The position numbers and the translations under genes were made by a program. Shown here in pieces: positions 16,714 through 25,548 of a stretch of 64,000 nt of DNA (position 1 is its first letter; every line of letters starts with the position of its first letter). Source of the stretch: Modestobacter sp. VKM Ac-2984. Its GTDB lineage: Bacteria; Actinomycetota; Actinomycetes; Mycobacteriales; Geodermatophilaceae. Under the pieces are notes generated by a model that saw nothing but the letters and a program-made list of their open reading frames with translations, searched no databases and was not told the origin of the DNA. The stretch is from the NCBI RefSeq assembly GCF_026967985.1, contig NZ_JAPVBJ010000012.1, positions 93,214 to 157,213 of the forward strand, written 5' to 3'.

Positions 16714-17877
16714 ATGGAGACCATCAGCGGACGCCTGCTCAGCTGGGCGTCCATCCTCGAGCCGAGCACCCGTGAACAGGCCGAGCGGACCGCGGCGATG
16801 CCGTTCGTCCACCCGTACCTGGCCCTGATGCCGGACGCCCACCTCGGCAAGGGCGCGACCGTGGGCTCGGTCATCCCGACCGACGGCGCCATCATCCCGG
16901 CAGCGGTCGGGGTCGACATCGGTTGCGGGATGATGGCCGTGCGCACCCAGTTCGACGCCGCCGACCTGACCGGCCGGGACCTGTCCGTGCTGCACGGGCA
17001 GATCTCCCGCTCGGTGCCGCTGTCGGCCGGTCGGTACAACAAGGCGGTGCGGCCCACCGCCGAGCCACGGGTGGCGGAGCTCCGGGCGCTGCCCGGCGTC
17101 GCCCAGGCCGACGGCGCCGCCAGCACGTGGCCGCTGCAGCTGGGGTCGCTCGGCTCGGGCAACCACTTCATCGAGGTGTCGCTGGACGAGCAGGACCGGG
17201 TCTGGCTGTTCCTGCACTCCGGCTCACGCGGCGTCGGCAACAAGCTCGCCTCGGTGCACATCCGCCGGGCCCAGGAACGGTGCCGCGCACTCGGCATCGA
17301 GCTGGCCGACCGCGACCTGGCGTACCTGGAGGAGGGGACGCCGGAGTTCGACGCCTACCTCGAGGCCCTGCGCTGGGCGCAGCGGTTCGCCTTCCTCAAC
17401 CGTGAGGAGATGATGGACCGGCTCGCCGACCAGCTGGGCCGGTTCCTCGGCGACGACGTCCAGCGGCTGGAGACGGTGAACTGTCACCACAACTACACCG
17501 AGCGCGAGCACCACGACGGGCGTGACGTGTGGCTGTCCCGCAAGGGCGCGATCAGCGCCCGGAAGGGGCAGGCCGGGCTGATCCCCGGCTCGATGGGGAC
17601 GGCGTCCTACGTCGTCTCCGGGCTGGGCAACCCGGCCGCGCTGATGTCGGCCCCGCACGGCGCGGGTCGCAACCACTCGCGAACCGCCGCCCGCCGGCTG
17701 TTCAGCCGGGCGGACCTGGAGCAGCGGATGACCGGGATCGCCTGGGGGCACTCCGACGCGTTCCTGGACGAACACCCGGACGCCTACAAGCCGATCGACC
17801 AGGTCATGGCCGACGCGGCCGACCTGGTGGAGGTCCGGCACACGCTGCGGCAGGTCGTCAACGTCAAGGGCGACTGA
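16714..17877 (+). CDS. rtcB: RtcB-family RNA ligase
   Basis: A 387-residue member of the RtcB family, which joins RNA 2',3'-cyclic phosphate or 3'-phosphate ends to 5'-OH ends using GTP and manganese. Motifs in order: MPDAHLGKGATVGSVIP (Asp41, His43), GVDIGCGM (Cys71), GSGNHFIEV, HSGSRGVGN, NCHHNYTE, RKGAISA and APHGAGRNHSR, whose His315 would take the guanylate. All expected metal and nucleotide ligands are present. GGAAGGG (16704-16710) precedes the ATG. No archease gene or RNA-repair partner lies beside it; it sits between two transglycosylase paralogues. Confidence 0.93.
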   Translation: METISGRLLSWASILEPSTREQAERTAAMPFVHPYLALMPDAHLGKGATVGSVIPTDGAIIPAAVGVDIGCGMMAVRTQFDAADLTGRDLSVLHGQISRSVPLSAGRYNKAVRPTAEPRVAELRALPGVAQADGAASTWPLQLGSLGSGNHFIEVSLDEQDRVWLFLHSGSRGVGNKLASVHIRRAQERCRALGIELADRDLAYLEEGTPEFDAYLEALRWAQRFAFLNREEMMDRLADQLGRFLGDDVQRLETVNCHHNYTEREHHDGRDVWLSRKGAISARKGQAGLIPGSMGTASYVVSGLGNPAALMSAPHGAGRNHSRTAARRLFSRADLEQRMTGIAWGHSDAFLDEHPDAYKPIDQVMADAADLVEVRHTLRQVVNVKGD

Positions 17878-17888
17878 AGAAGGACCCG

Positions 17889-18656
17889 TCAGCTGCTGAC
17901 CAGACCCCAGTCGTCGGCGGCGACCTCGTCGGCCTGGTCGCGGCTGAGCGCGCCCTCGTCGACCAGCCGGTCCAGCACGTGGGCCTGCCGCTGGGCGGCG
18001 CGGTCGGGGTGCACCAGCGGGTCGTAGGCGGTGGGCGCCTGGAACAGGCCGGCGAGCAGCGTCGCCTGCGCCCAGCTCAGCTGGTCGGGCGGCACCCCGA
18101 AGTAGCCCTCGGTGGCCTCGGGCAGCCCGACGAAGCCGTGCCCGTAGTACCCGTTGTCGAGGTACATCCGCAGCAGTTCGTCCTTGCTGTACGTGGCGTC
18201 CAGCTCGAGTGCGAGGAGGACTGCCTCGGCCTTCTGCACCGGGCCGTTCTCGCCGTCCAGGTACACGTTCTTGGCCAGTTGCTGCACCAGCGTCGACCCA
18301 CCCTGGTCGGTGCCGGAGAGCAGCCCCCAGAACGCGCGGACGGCACCGGTCGGGCTCACCCCGGGGTGGCTGGCGAAGCCGGCGTCCTCGGTGGCGAGCA
18401 GGGCCTGCACGAAGGCCGGTGCGGGTTCCACCTGCAACGCGGGCGCGCCGTTCTCGGCCAGGTGCGCCGCGACGCGGGCCGCAGCGTCGTCGACCGACGG
18501 CGTGCGCGCCCAGCCGACGCCGACCACGGCCACGCCGAGGACCACCAGCACCGCGGCCAGCGCACCGAGGCGGCGCGCCAGCCGCCGGGGCCAGGACCGC
18601 CGGGTGGGTGCGGGCTCGCCGCGCACCTGGACACGCTGCAGGGTGCCTGCGGACAC
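17889..18656 (-). CDS. Monofunctional GT51 peptidoglycan transglycosylase (copy 2)
   Basis: A 255-residue paralogue of 15124-15900: N-terminal anchor (about 32-50), ATEDAGFASHPGVSP, QGGSTLVQQLAKNVY and RMYLDNGYYGHGFVG, ending in EVAADDWGLVSS. The GTG at 18656 has AGGAGGTGG just upstream. The gene ends 11 bp from the convergent rtcB. As with copy 1 there is no transpeptidase domain; both presumably extend glycan strands at the outer face of the membrane. Confidence 0.88.
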   Translation of the reverse strand: MSAGTLQRVQVRGEPAPTRRSWPRRLARRLGALAAVLVVLGVAVVGVGWARTPSVDDAAARVAAHLAENGAPALQVEPAPAFVQALLATEDAGFASHPGVSPTGAVRAFWGLLSGTDQGGSTLVQQLAKNVYLDGENGPVQKAEAVLLALELDATYSKDELLRMYLDNGYYGHGFVGLPEATEGYFGVPPDQLSWAQATLLAGLFQAPTAYDPLVHPDRAAQRQAHVLDRLVDEGALSRDQADEVAADDWGLVSS

Positions 18657-18820
18657 CGACCGACCACCTCCTGTCCCGGCCGCACCGGGACCGGTACGGC
18701 ACCGATCATGATCAGTGGCGTGGCCGGTCGCGGGGAGCCCGGACGGTGCCCGGGACGGCTCAGGGCACCGGAGTCCACCCTTCCGGGGGACCGCCGGGGC
18801 GGGCGCGCCTCAGCGGAGGG

Positions 18821-20731
18821 TCACTCCGGCAGCGGCCAGGGGCGCTCGTCGCTGATCCCGAGCTCGGTGCCGCAGCTGCGGTCGGGCTCGATGTCCTGCG
18901 GGCGGAAGTAGACCGTCGAGGAGGTGACGTCGTTGCCGAAGTCCTGTGGGGAGTCCGCCTCGGGCGGAGCGACCAGCACGGGCTGCGTCGACTCGATCGA
19001 GAAGCGGATGACCCGGGTGAACTGGCAGTCGGTCCCGACCGACACGATGCTGAACTCGATCGGCGGGCGGCCGCTGCCGCGCACGATGTTGTCCAGACCA
19101 CCCGCGCCCGTCGTGCCCTCGACGAGGTCGATGGCCCCGTCCTCGTCCTGGATCTCGCTGCTGTCGTTCTGCTGGTGGACGTGCCCGGAGATCGTCTGCC
19201 GGATCCGGCCGGGCAGCACCTCGTGCAGCTCCTCGGCGGCGACCGGCTCGTGGACGGTGAAGACGTCGATGGTCTCCAGGTCCTCCGCGGACTCCCCCGC
19301 CGCGGCGACGACGCCGTCCGGCACGGCCGCCCCGTCACCGACCAGGGCACCGCCCTCCCCGGCGTCCGCGGCACCTCCGGCGGGGGCACCGTCTGCCTCC
19401 CAGAGGACCCCGTCGTCGCCGGCGGCCTCGTCGCCGTCGGCGGCGACGATCTCCTCGTCCGCCGGGATCTCCTCGTCCTCCCGCACCCCGAGGGCCTCCC
19501 GGACCGCCTCGCGCTGCAGCGGCTCGACCACGTCGGAGGCGTCAGCGCCGTACCGGCCGGGGCCGCCGTAGACCCGCGGGTCCGACAGGCCGGCGACGGT
19601 GAGCCCGTAGGCGTCGACGAGGCCGGCGGTCACCTCGTAGCCGTCCTCGGTGGCGACCTTGTCGCCCAGCACCGTGACCCCCGGGATGGTGCGCATGACC
19701 TCCACGGTGGCCGGGGAGTCGTGGTTGCCGGCCACCCAGAGCATCGGGGCCACGGAGGTGAGGGCGGTGATCCCCTCCAGGTAGGCCGGCGTCAGCTCCT
19801 GGCGGGTGCCGAACGCGCTCTCGTCGCCGGCGTTGATGATCAGGTCGACGTCGTAGTTCTCCGCGTACCGCGCCACGAGCGGGTAGTTCGCCGACAGGTG
19901 CATGTCGGAGATCGTCATGATCTGCAGCGCCGTCTCCGGCGTCTGGGCGTCGTCGATCTGCGCCTGCAGGGCCGCCTGGATGCCGACCACCGAGCCGAGC
20001 ACGTCCAGCGCCTTGTTCGACTGGCTGTAGTAGGCGTTCAGCTCGCTGGGGAACAGCTGCGCCGCGGCGAGCGTGCCGGTCAGCTGAGAGTCACGGACCC
20101 AGTTCGGGTTGTAGCTGAGCACCCCGTACCCGGCGACGGCCACCGTGACGGCGGCGGCACCCGCGGCCTGCAGCGCCCGGTGCCGCAGCTCGTCGGAGCG
20201 GCGCGGCCGGCCCCGCAGGTAGCGCACCGACATGTTGATCGCCGCGGCGATCAGCAGGCCGGCGAGGATGCCCAGCACCAGCTCGGCGATCAGCCAGGTG
20301 GCGATCCGCGGCAGCTGGGCGGCGAAGTCGGCCTGCATCCGCTCCACGAAGCCGGGCAGGTCCCCACCGGCCAGCCGGGTGAGCTGCAGGACGTCGACGT
20401 CGACCGGGCTGATGTGCACGCCGAAGGGCACCCCGCTGACCTCGGGGAACTCCCAGCTGCCCAGCGTGGTGTCGGCGCTGAGCCCCGGCCGGCTGAGCAG
20501 CGTGCCCCGCACCTCGAACGGCACGCCCTGCACGGTGGCCTGGTACGGGAACGCACGCAGCGCCGCGGCGGCGCAGGCCAGCGGCAGGACCAGCCGGAGC
20601 GCCCAGCGCAGCAGCAGCCCGACGACGCGGGAGGCCACGGATCCGGTGTGCCGGGCGATGCGCTCGGCCTGCTGGCGGCGGGAGAACGGAAGGGGAAGGG
20701 GGAGCTGGTCCCCGCCCCGGGTGATCGACAT
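18821..20731 (-). CDS. Membrane-anchored metallophosphoesterase
   Basis: A 636-residue protein. Two transmembrane segments (about 33-55 and 140-165) bracket a 90-residue outer loop; a third hydrophobic stretch follows near 190. The calcineurin-like phosphoesterase domain then gives ISDMHLS (Asp, His), NAGDES, AGNHDS and SGHVHQQ. An Ala/Gly/Asp-rich insert of about 75 residues with no known fold separates the GNHD and GHxH parts. The domain probably faces outward. Substrate unknown; relatives are often labelled only as metallophosphoesterase. Confidence 0.88.
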   Translation of the reverse strand: MSITRGGDQLPLPLPFSRRQQAERIARHTGSVASRVVGLLLRWALRLVLPLACAAAALRAFPYQATVQGVPFEVRGTLLSRPGLSADTTLGSWEFPEVSGVPFGVHISPVDVDVLQLTRLAGGDLPGFVERMQADFAAQLPRIATWLIAELVLGILAGLLIAAAINMSVRYLRGRPRRSDELRHRALQAAGAAAVTVAVAGYGVLSYNPNWVRDSQLTGTLAAAQLFPSELNAYYSQSNKALDVLGSVVGIQAALQAQIDDAQTPETALQIMTISDMHLSANYPLVARYAENYDVDLIINAGDESAFGTRQELTPAYLEGITALTSVAPMLWVAGNHDSPATVEVMRTIPGVTVLGDKVATEDGYEVTAGLVDAYGLTVAGLSDPRVYGGPGRYGADASDVVEPLQREAVREALGVREDEEIPADEEIVAADGDEAAGDDGVLWEADGAPAGGAADAGEGGALVGDGAAVPDGVVAAAGESAEDLETIDVFTVHEPVAAEELHEVLPGRIRQTISGHVHQQNDSSEIQDEDGAIDLVEGTTGAGGLDNIVRGSGRPPIEFSIVSVGTDCQFTRVIRFSIESTQPVLVAPPEADSPQDFGNDVTSSTVYFRPQDIEPDRSCGTELGISDERPWPLPE

Positions 20732-20917
20732 CGGGGCCGATTGTCCCGCGTCCCGGGACACACCGCCGCCCTGCCCTGCCTGCCCGGCGCGTCCTGCCGG
20801 CACCCACCGGTCCAGGAAACAGGGCCGGAGGTGACATGCTCCCGGCCCGACGTGGGACGCTGGACCCTGACTGACGACGACGCGCTCGCTGACTCGCCGC
20901 CGACGAACGGGGCTCCC

Positions 20918-21760
20918 TTGGCACTGATCACCTGCCCCACCTGCAATTCCGAGGAGATCTCGGGCAAGCCGCAGCCGGACGGCCGGCTGCTGATCCACTG
21001 TGAGGACTGCGGCGCCGAGTGGCTGCGTGGGGAGACCCGCCGCGACCCGGCCCGGCCCGCCGTCCAGTCCGTCGAGTCGCTGCAGGCGGCCTTCCCGACC
21101 CCGGCCGACGTCCGTCCCGACGTGCGGGAGCGGGTGATGCTGCTGCAGTCGGAGTTCGCCATGGACCGGCCCGAGCCGGACCCGGACGTCGAGCCCTACC
21201 GCGAGCGGTACGCCGCGCTCTTCACCCGCGAGAACCTGCCGTCGGCGACGCCGGAGCAGCTGCTGCACTTCGCCAACTCCACGACCGTGGCCGACCCGGG
21301 CAACGTGTCCGGCTTCAACCGGGCGTGGAAGACCGCCGGTCCGGACAAGGCGGCCACCCAGGTGCGCGCGACGATCGAGCACCTGCTGTACGGGCCGGAG
21401 AGCCTGCGGCTCGAGGACCGGATGACCCAGCTGATCGACGGCAGCAAGAAGGGCCTGGGCTTCCCGTCGTTCAAGGAGGCGCTGCTGACGAAGGTGCTCT
21501 GCGTCGTCCAGCCCGAGCGCTTCCTGCCCGTGGTGCGGTACACCGCCGCCAGCGGTGGCAAGAAGGAGCTGGCCAAGATGGTGTTCGAGCTCGACCTCCC
21601 GCCGGTGGAGAAGACGGCCTGGACAAGTGGCCGACTGGCGGTCTGGAGCAACGACCTGCTGCGCTCGCTGGTCGGCAACGACCTCCCCGACCTGCAGCAG
21701 GCCGCGCGCTTCCTGCAGTGGGCCAAGGACCGCCCGGTGCTGTCCCGCAGCGACAGCTGA
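20918..21760 (+). CDS. Zinc-ribbon protein of unknown function, possible restriction-related
   Basis: About 280 residues. The N-terminus is a zinc ribbon (CPTCNSEEIS ... CEDCGAEW). The rest is alpha-helical, with GFNRAWKTAGPDKAA and GLGFPSFKEALLTKVLCVVQ followed by PERFLPV, which faintly recalls N-terminal recognition domains of McrB-type restriction proteins; this is weak. TTG at 20918 is preferred because it begins just before the zinc ribbon; GTG at 20831 is an in-frame alternative. Divergent from the metallophosphoesterase. Confidence 0.68.
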   Translation: MALITCPTCNSEEISGKPQPDGRLLIHCEDCGAEWLRGETRRDPARPAVQSVESLQAAFPTPADVRPDVRERVMLLQSEFAMDRPEPDPDVEPYRERYAALFTRENLPSATPEQLLHFANSTTVADPGNVSGFNRAWKTAGPDKAATQVRATIEHLLYGPESLRLEDRMTQLIDGSKKGLGFPSFKEALLTKVLCVVQPERFLPVVRYTAASGGKKELAKMVFELDLPPVEKTAWTSGRLAVWSNDLLRSLVGNDLPDLQQAARFLQWAKDRPVLSRSDS

Positions 21761-21798
21761 CCGCCCCGCCCCGCCCCGGTCTCCCGGGTGCGGGGCGG
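21761..21798. terminator. GC hairpin between convergent genes
   Basis: CCGCCCCG (21761-21768) pairs with CGGGGCGG (21791-21798) in the 45-bp gap between the convergent genes ending at 21760 and 21806. Confidence 0.6.
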
Positions 21799-21805
21799 CC
21801 GGCGT

Positions 21806-22888
21806 TCAGCTGACGGCCACCGCCCCGCCGGAGTTCGGCACCAGCTCCACCCAGGTGTTCCCCGGAGCCAGCCGGACCGCGTTGCCGTCGGCTCCACGCA
21901 GCACCACGCGCTCACCGACGCCGCTCTTGACCCAGGTGGCGGCCACGGTCTTCCCGCCGGTGGCGACCAGGGCCTCCCCCTCGGCGACCAGCACGGTCTC
22001 CGGGACCGCGTTCCCGGCCGGGTCGCGGGCCGCAGTCGCCCGGACGTCCACCCGGAGCACGACGACGTTGGTGGCGCCCAGCCGGGCCCCGTCGGCCCCG
22101 ACGGCGGGAGCGCTCCCCTCGGACCGCAGCCACCGGGCGTCGGGCGAGCTCCAGGTCCACTGCGGGTGGCTGACCCCGGAGAGGGTCAGCGCCAGGTTCG
22201 TCGCCGGCGTGCCCGCGGTCACCGCGGTGGCCTGGTCGGCCGTGGCGGCCAGGTCGAACTGGGGAGGCGGCGCCGCCTGGTGGCCGGGGTCGGCCTGGGC
22301 GAGGAAGAGCAGCGGGTCGGCGTGCACGTTGTGCGGGGCCGGGCGATCGGTCGTGCGGGAGAAGCCGCCGGCGCCGGCGTCGTTGCTGAGCACCTGCAAC
22401 CCGGCGTCGGCCACCGCGTCGACGTAGCCGGCCAGGCCACCGGAGAAGGCGAACAGACCGTGCAGCGGGGCGGCGATCGCCGCGTCCATCGGACGCACGG
22501 ACCGGATCGGCCCGATCCCGGCCGGCAGGGTCGAGTGGTAGACCGCGACGTAGCGGGTGATGCCACCCTCGACGACCTGTTCCCACACCAGGTCGGCGGC
22601 GCCCAGGCCGGTCTGCGGCCGGGCCGCGACGGAGTTCTCGACCTTCACGGCGAGCGCGGGACGGGGGTCGACCGGTCCGCTCTCCAGCCCGGTCAGGGGC
22701 CAGAGCACCGGTGGGGGCGGCGGAGGGGGCGGGGGCGTCGCCGTGGTGCTCTCTGCGACGGCCGTCGTCCCCGTCGAGCCGCCACAGGCGGCCACGCCGG
22801 CCAGGGCCACGCCCACCAGCAGTACTGCCGCGCGGGGCCGGCGTCGGGTCGCCCGGCCGGCGTCGGCGGAGGAACGGCGAGGGGCCAC
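21806..22888 (-). CDS. DUF3048 (YerB-type) lipoprotein
   Basis: A 360-residue exported lipoprotein. The signal region RPRAAVLLVGVALAGVAAC ends in a lipobox (VAAC, then GG). After a Pro-rich spacer the DUF3048 domain begins at WPLTGLESGP and includes ALAVKVENSVAARPQTGL, GPIRSVRPMD and PHNVHAD, all typical of YerB. The GTG at 22888 is preceded by GGAG 10 bases upstream. The family is widespread in Gram-positives; its function is not settled and may concern the cell envelope. Confidence 0.87.
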   Translation of the reverse strand: MAPRRSSADAGRATRRRPRAAVLLVGVALAGVAACGGSTGTTAVAESTTATPPPPPPPPPVLWPLTGLESGPVDPRPALAVKVENSVAARPQTGLGAADLVWEQVVEGGITRYVAVYHSTLPAGIGPIRSVRPMDAAIAAPLHGLFAFSGGLAGYVDAVADAGLQVLSNDAGAGGFSRTTDRPAPHNVHADPLLFLAQADPGHQAAPPPQFDLAATADQATAVTAGTPATNLALTLSGVSHPQWTWSSPDARWLRSEGSAPAVGADGARLGATNVVVLRVDVRATAARDPAGNAVPETVLVAEGEALVATGGKTVAATWVKSGVGERVVLRGADGNAVRLAPGNTWVELVPNSGGAVAVS

Positions 22889-22952
22889 GGCGGGTGCTCC
22901 AGCGTCGGGAGGGTGGTGCGGCCACCCGGCGGGCGGTCGGGTCACCGTAGGT

Positions 22953-22983
22953 CGGTGCGGAGCCCGGACCGGGCTCCGCACCG
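22953..22983 (-). terminator. Hairpin terminator
   Basis: CGGTGCGGAGCCCGG (22953-22967) and CCGGGCTCCGCACCG (22969-22983) are perfect 15-bp arms. It lies 77 bp past the stop of the minus-strand gene 23060-23467 and before the next minus-strand gene. Confidence 0.75.
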
Positions 22984-23059
22984 CCGACGCACCAGGCGGT
23001 GCGCCCCGTCCGTCCCACGGGCCTCAGCCCGAGCGCGGGACCCGGACGCCGACCCGCTC

Positions 23060-23467
23060 TCAGTCGCCGGTGTAGGCGGCGACACCGAAGTGCTGCCCGC
23101 CGCCCCCGTCCTCCTGGACCAGCACGGTGTAGGCCTGGCCACCGATGACGGCCGCACAGGTGTCGCCGTCGCACTCCACGGTCTCGACGGTGGCGCCCTG
23201 GCCGCCGACGACCGCGACGAAGGCGGCCTCGGTGTCGGCGTTCGCGTCGTCGGCCTGCTGGTGGTACCAGGACAGGCCACCGATCGCGAGGGCCGCGACG
23301 ATGACCGCGACCAGCACGGTGATCAGCGAGGTGGTGTGCCGGCTGACGAAGCCCGGCTCCTGCTCCTGCTCGACGGCGCCGTCGTCCGTGGGCACGACCG
23401 GCGTGGCGCCGGGCTGGGTCGGGACCTCCCGCGTGGGGGCGGCCGGGGTGGTGCTGTCGGTGCTCAT
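23060..23467 (-). CDS. Single-pass membrane protein of unknown function
   Basis: A 135-residue protein. A polar 45-residue N-terminus rich in Pro and Thr is followed by one membrane helix (SLITVLVAVIVAALAIGGLS, about 46-66) and an outer domain of about 65 residues with a cysteine pair (ECDGDTCAAV). I do not recognise the family; it may be a secreted-domain anchor. It is divergent from the M28 peptidase across a 400-bp gap. Confidence 0.7.
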   Translation of the reverse strand: MSTDSTTPAAPTREVPTQPGATPVVPTDDGAVEQEQEPGFVSRHTTSLITVLVAVIVAALAIGGLSWYHQQADDANADTEAAFVAVVGGQGATVETVECDGDTCAAVIGGQAYTVLVQEDGGGGQHFGVAAYTGD

Positions 23468-23868
23468 CTGGTGCGTGCCTCGTCTGTTCCGGGGTGGGAC
23501 GCCGTGGAGCCGTCCGTGGTGGGCCGGCAGCGGCGCCGGCCAGGTCAGCGCCGAACAGTGCCACACCGTCTGGCCGATGCGGGCCCCTCCCAGGGAGCTG
23601 GGACCGGGTTCACAGCGGCCGGGCAGCCAGGCGACGCCCCCACGCCCTGCGGTGTGTCGCCACGCCGTGTGTTCGTCCGTCCCAGATCTGGCGATCTGTC
23701 CGGACCCGCCGTCGTCACCAGCAGGTTCGCCGTCGGCGCCGCACCGACATCCGGACCGGGACCGACTCGGGACCACCGACAGCCTCTCGACGCGGACGCG
23801 CGACCGTGCCTAGGTTGCCGTCACCGGCCGCCGCACGGGACGTGCGGCCGCTTCCCGGAAGGACGTCC
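23468..23868. other. Intergenic region between divergent genes
   Basis: About 400 bp without a supported gene. It should hold the promoters of the membrane protein (minus) and the M28 peptidase (plus). I see the short palindrome CCAGATCTGG (23692-23701) and a hairpin GCCGCACG-GGA-CGTGCGGC (23830-23848) just before the peptidase ribosome-binding site. No -35/-10 pair stands out. Confidence 0.5.
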
Positions 23869-25395
23869 ATGTCGCGCCGCACCCGCAGATCCGCCCTCAC
23901 CCTGGGCACCGCCGCCGCCACCTTCGCCGGCTCGGTGCTGCTGGCTGCACCGGCCAGCGCCGGGGGCAACCCGCATCCCAACGGCTTCGCCCAGCGGGTC
24001 TCCACCGAGGAGGTCGCCGCGCACCTCGCCGCCTTCCAGGAGATCGCCGACACCCACGGCGGCAACCGGGCCAGTGGCACGCCCGGGTACGACGCCTCGG
24101 CCGACTACGTGCAGCAGCTGCTGGAGGAGGCCGGCTACCAGGTGGAGCGGCAGTACTTCGACTTCGTGGCCTCGTCCACGACGGCCCAGGCGCTCACCCT
24201 GGCCGGTGCCCCGGTCGACGTCATCGCCATGGAGTACTCGCCGTCGGGCACGGTCACCGGGGCGCTCTCGGCGCTGGCCGCCGACGACGCGACGCCGGGC
24301 TGCGAGGCCGCCGACTACCCGGGGACGGTGGCCGGCACCGTCGTCCTCGTCTCCCGCGGCTCCTGCTCCTTCACGACCAAGCAGCAGCTGGCCTCGGCGG
24401 CCGGTGCGATCGGGGTCCTCGTCTACAACAACGTCCCCGACGAACCGCTGAACGGCACTCTGGGCGAGCCCGTCCCCGGCGCCCCGGCCGGCGGGCTCAC
24501 CCAGGCGGCCGGGCAGGCGCTGCTCGGCCAGGTGGGGACGCCGGTCACCCTCGACATCCAGGTCGAGGTCACCGAGACCGCCACCTCCAACCTCATCGCC
24601 CAGACCCCCTACGGCGACACCGAGAACGTGATCATGCTCGGCGCCCACCTGGACTCGGTCCCCGACGGCCCCGGCATCAACGACAACGCCACCGGCTCGG
24701 CCGGCATCCTGCAGACCGCGCTCGAGCTCGCCGAGCTCAAGCCGACCCAGAACGCGGTGCGCTTCGCCTGGTGGGGTGCGGAGGAGTCCGGGCTGATCGG
24801 CTCCTGGGAGTACGTCGAGTCACTGACCGAGGCCGAGCGCGGGCAGATCGCCGGGTACCTCAACTTCGACATGATCGGGTCCCCGAACCACATCATCGGG
24901 GTGTACGACGCCGACGAGTCGACCTACACCGCACCGGTCGCGGTGCCGGAGGGGTCGGCCTCGCTGGAGCAGGTCTTCACCGGGTACTTCGACCGCACTG
25001 AGCAGCCATGGGTCGACACCGAGTTCTCCGGCCGGTCGGACTACCAGGGCTTCATCGAGTACGGCATCCCGGCCACCGGGCTGTTCACCGGCGCCGACGA
25101 CATCAAGACCCCCGAGGAGGTCGCGCTCTTCGGCGGCACCGCCGGGATCCCGCACGACCCGAACTACCACTCCCCCGCCGACGACCTCAGCAACGTCGAC
25201 CTGACCGCACTGGGCATCAACAGCCAGGCGATCGCCTTCGCCACGCTCTCGCTGGCCCAGGACCCGACCCCGCTGGACCGGACCGACGACCACCCGGGCA
25301 AGGCCAAGGCCAAGGGCAAGGAGAAGGGCAAGAGCAAGGGGCACGACCGCGGGCAGGGCGCCAGCGGCAACCGGAGCACCGACGTGGCGGCCTGA
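23869..25395 (+). CDS. Secreted M28-family aminopeptidase with PA domain
   Basis: A 508-residue exported enzyme. Signal peptide with RRTRRSALTL and a hydrophobic core ending APASAGG (about residue 35). A PA domain (about 130-220, with GSCSFTTKQQLA) is inserted before the M28 catalytic part: GAHLDSVPDGPGINDNATG, WWGAEESGLIGS, LNFDMIGSP and NYHSPADDL carry the His, Asp, Glu, Asp and His ligands of the two zincs. The tail is a Lys/Gly run (GKAKAKGKEKGKSKG), perhaps for wall or polymer contact. GGAAGG (23857-23862) precedes the ATG. It liberates N-terminal amino acids outside the cell. Confidence 0.92.
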   Translation: MSRRTRRSALTLGTAAATFAGSVLLAAPASAGGNPHPNGFAQRVSTEEVAAHLAAFQEIADTHGGNRASGTPGYDASADYVQQLLEEAGYQVERQYFDFVASSTTAQALTLAGAPVDVIAMEYSPSGTVTGALSALAADDATPGCEAADYPGTVAGTVVLVSRGSCSFTTKQQLASAAGAIGVLVYNNVPDEPLNGTLGEPVPGAPAGGLTQAAGQALLGQVGTPVTLDIQVEVTETATSNLIAQTPYGDTENVIMLGAHLDSVPDGPGINDNATGSAGILQTALELAELKPTQNAVRFAWWGAEESGLIGSWEYVESLTEAERGQIAGYLNFDMIGSPNHIIGVYDADESTYTAPVAVPEGSASLEQVFTGYFDRTEQPWVDTEFSGRSDYQGFIEYGIPATGLFTGADDIKTPEEVALFGGTAGIPHDPNYHSPADDLSNVDLTALGINSQAIAFATLSLAQDPTPLDRTDDHPGKAKAKGKEKGKSKGHDRGQGASGNRSTDVAA

Positions 25396-25413
25396 CCTCC
25401 CGCCGCACCACCT

Positions 25414-25447
25414 GCGGGGCCGGACACCAGCTGGTGTCCGGCCCCGC
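25414..25447 (+). terminator. Perfect palindromic terminator
   Basis: A 34-bp perfect palindrome, arms GCGGGGCCGGACACCAG and CTGGTGTCCGGCCCCGC, 19 bp after the peptidase stop. Confidence 0.85.
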
Positions 25448-25548
25448 TGCCGTCCCCGCCCGGTCGTGTCCCGCCCGGTCGTGGCAGCCGGTCGCGGGGG
25501 ATAGCGTGCGGGAGCCGCCGCTCCCGGACGGCCGGAGGAGGATGCTGC

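Noticed and set aside
20918..21760. McrB-type restriction subunit
   Set aside because: Only a weak likeness in one helix; there is no AAA GTPase and no mcrC partner. Kept as unknown.
23692..23701. CCAGATCTGG palindrome in the 23.5-23.9 kb gap as an operator
   Set aside because: Ten-base palindromes are expected by chance and no second site or spacing supports it.
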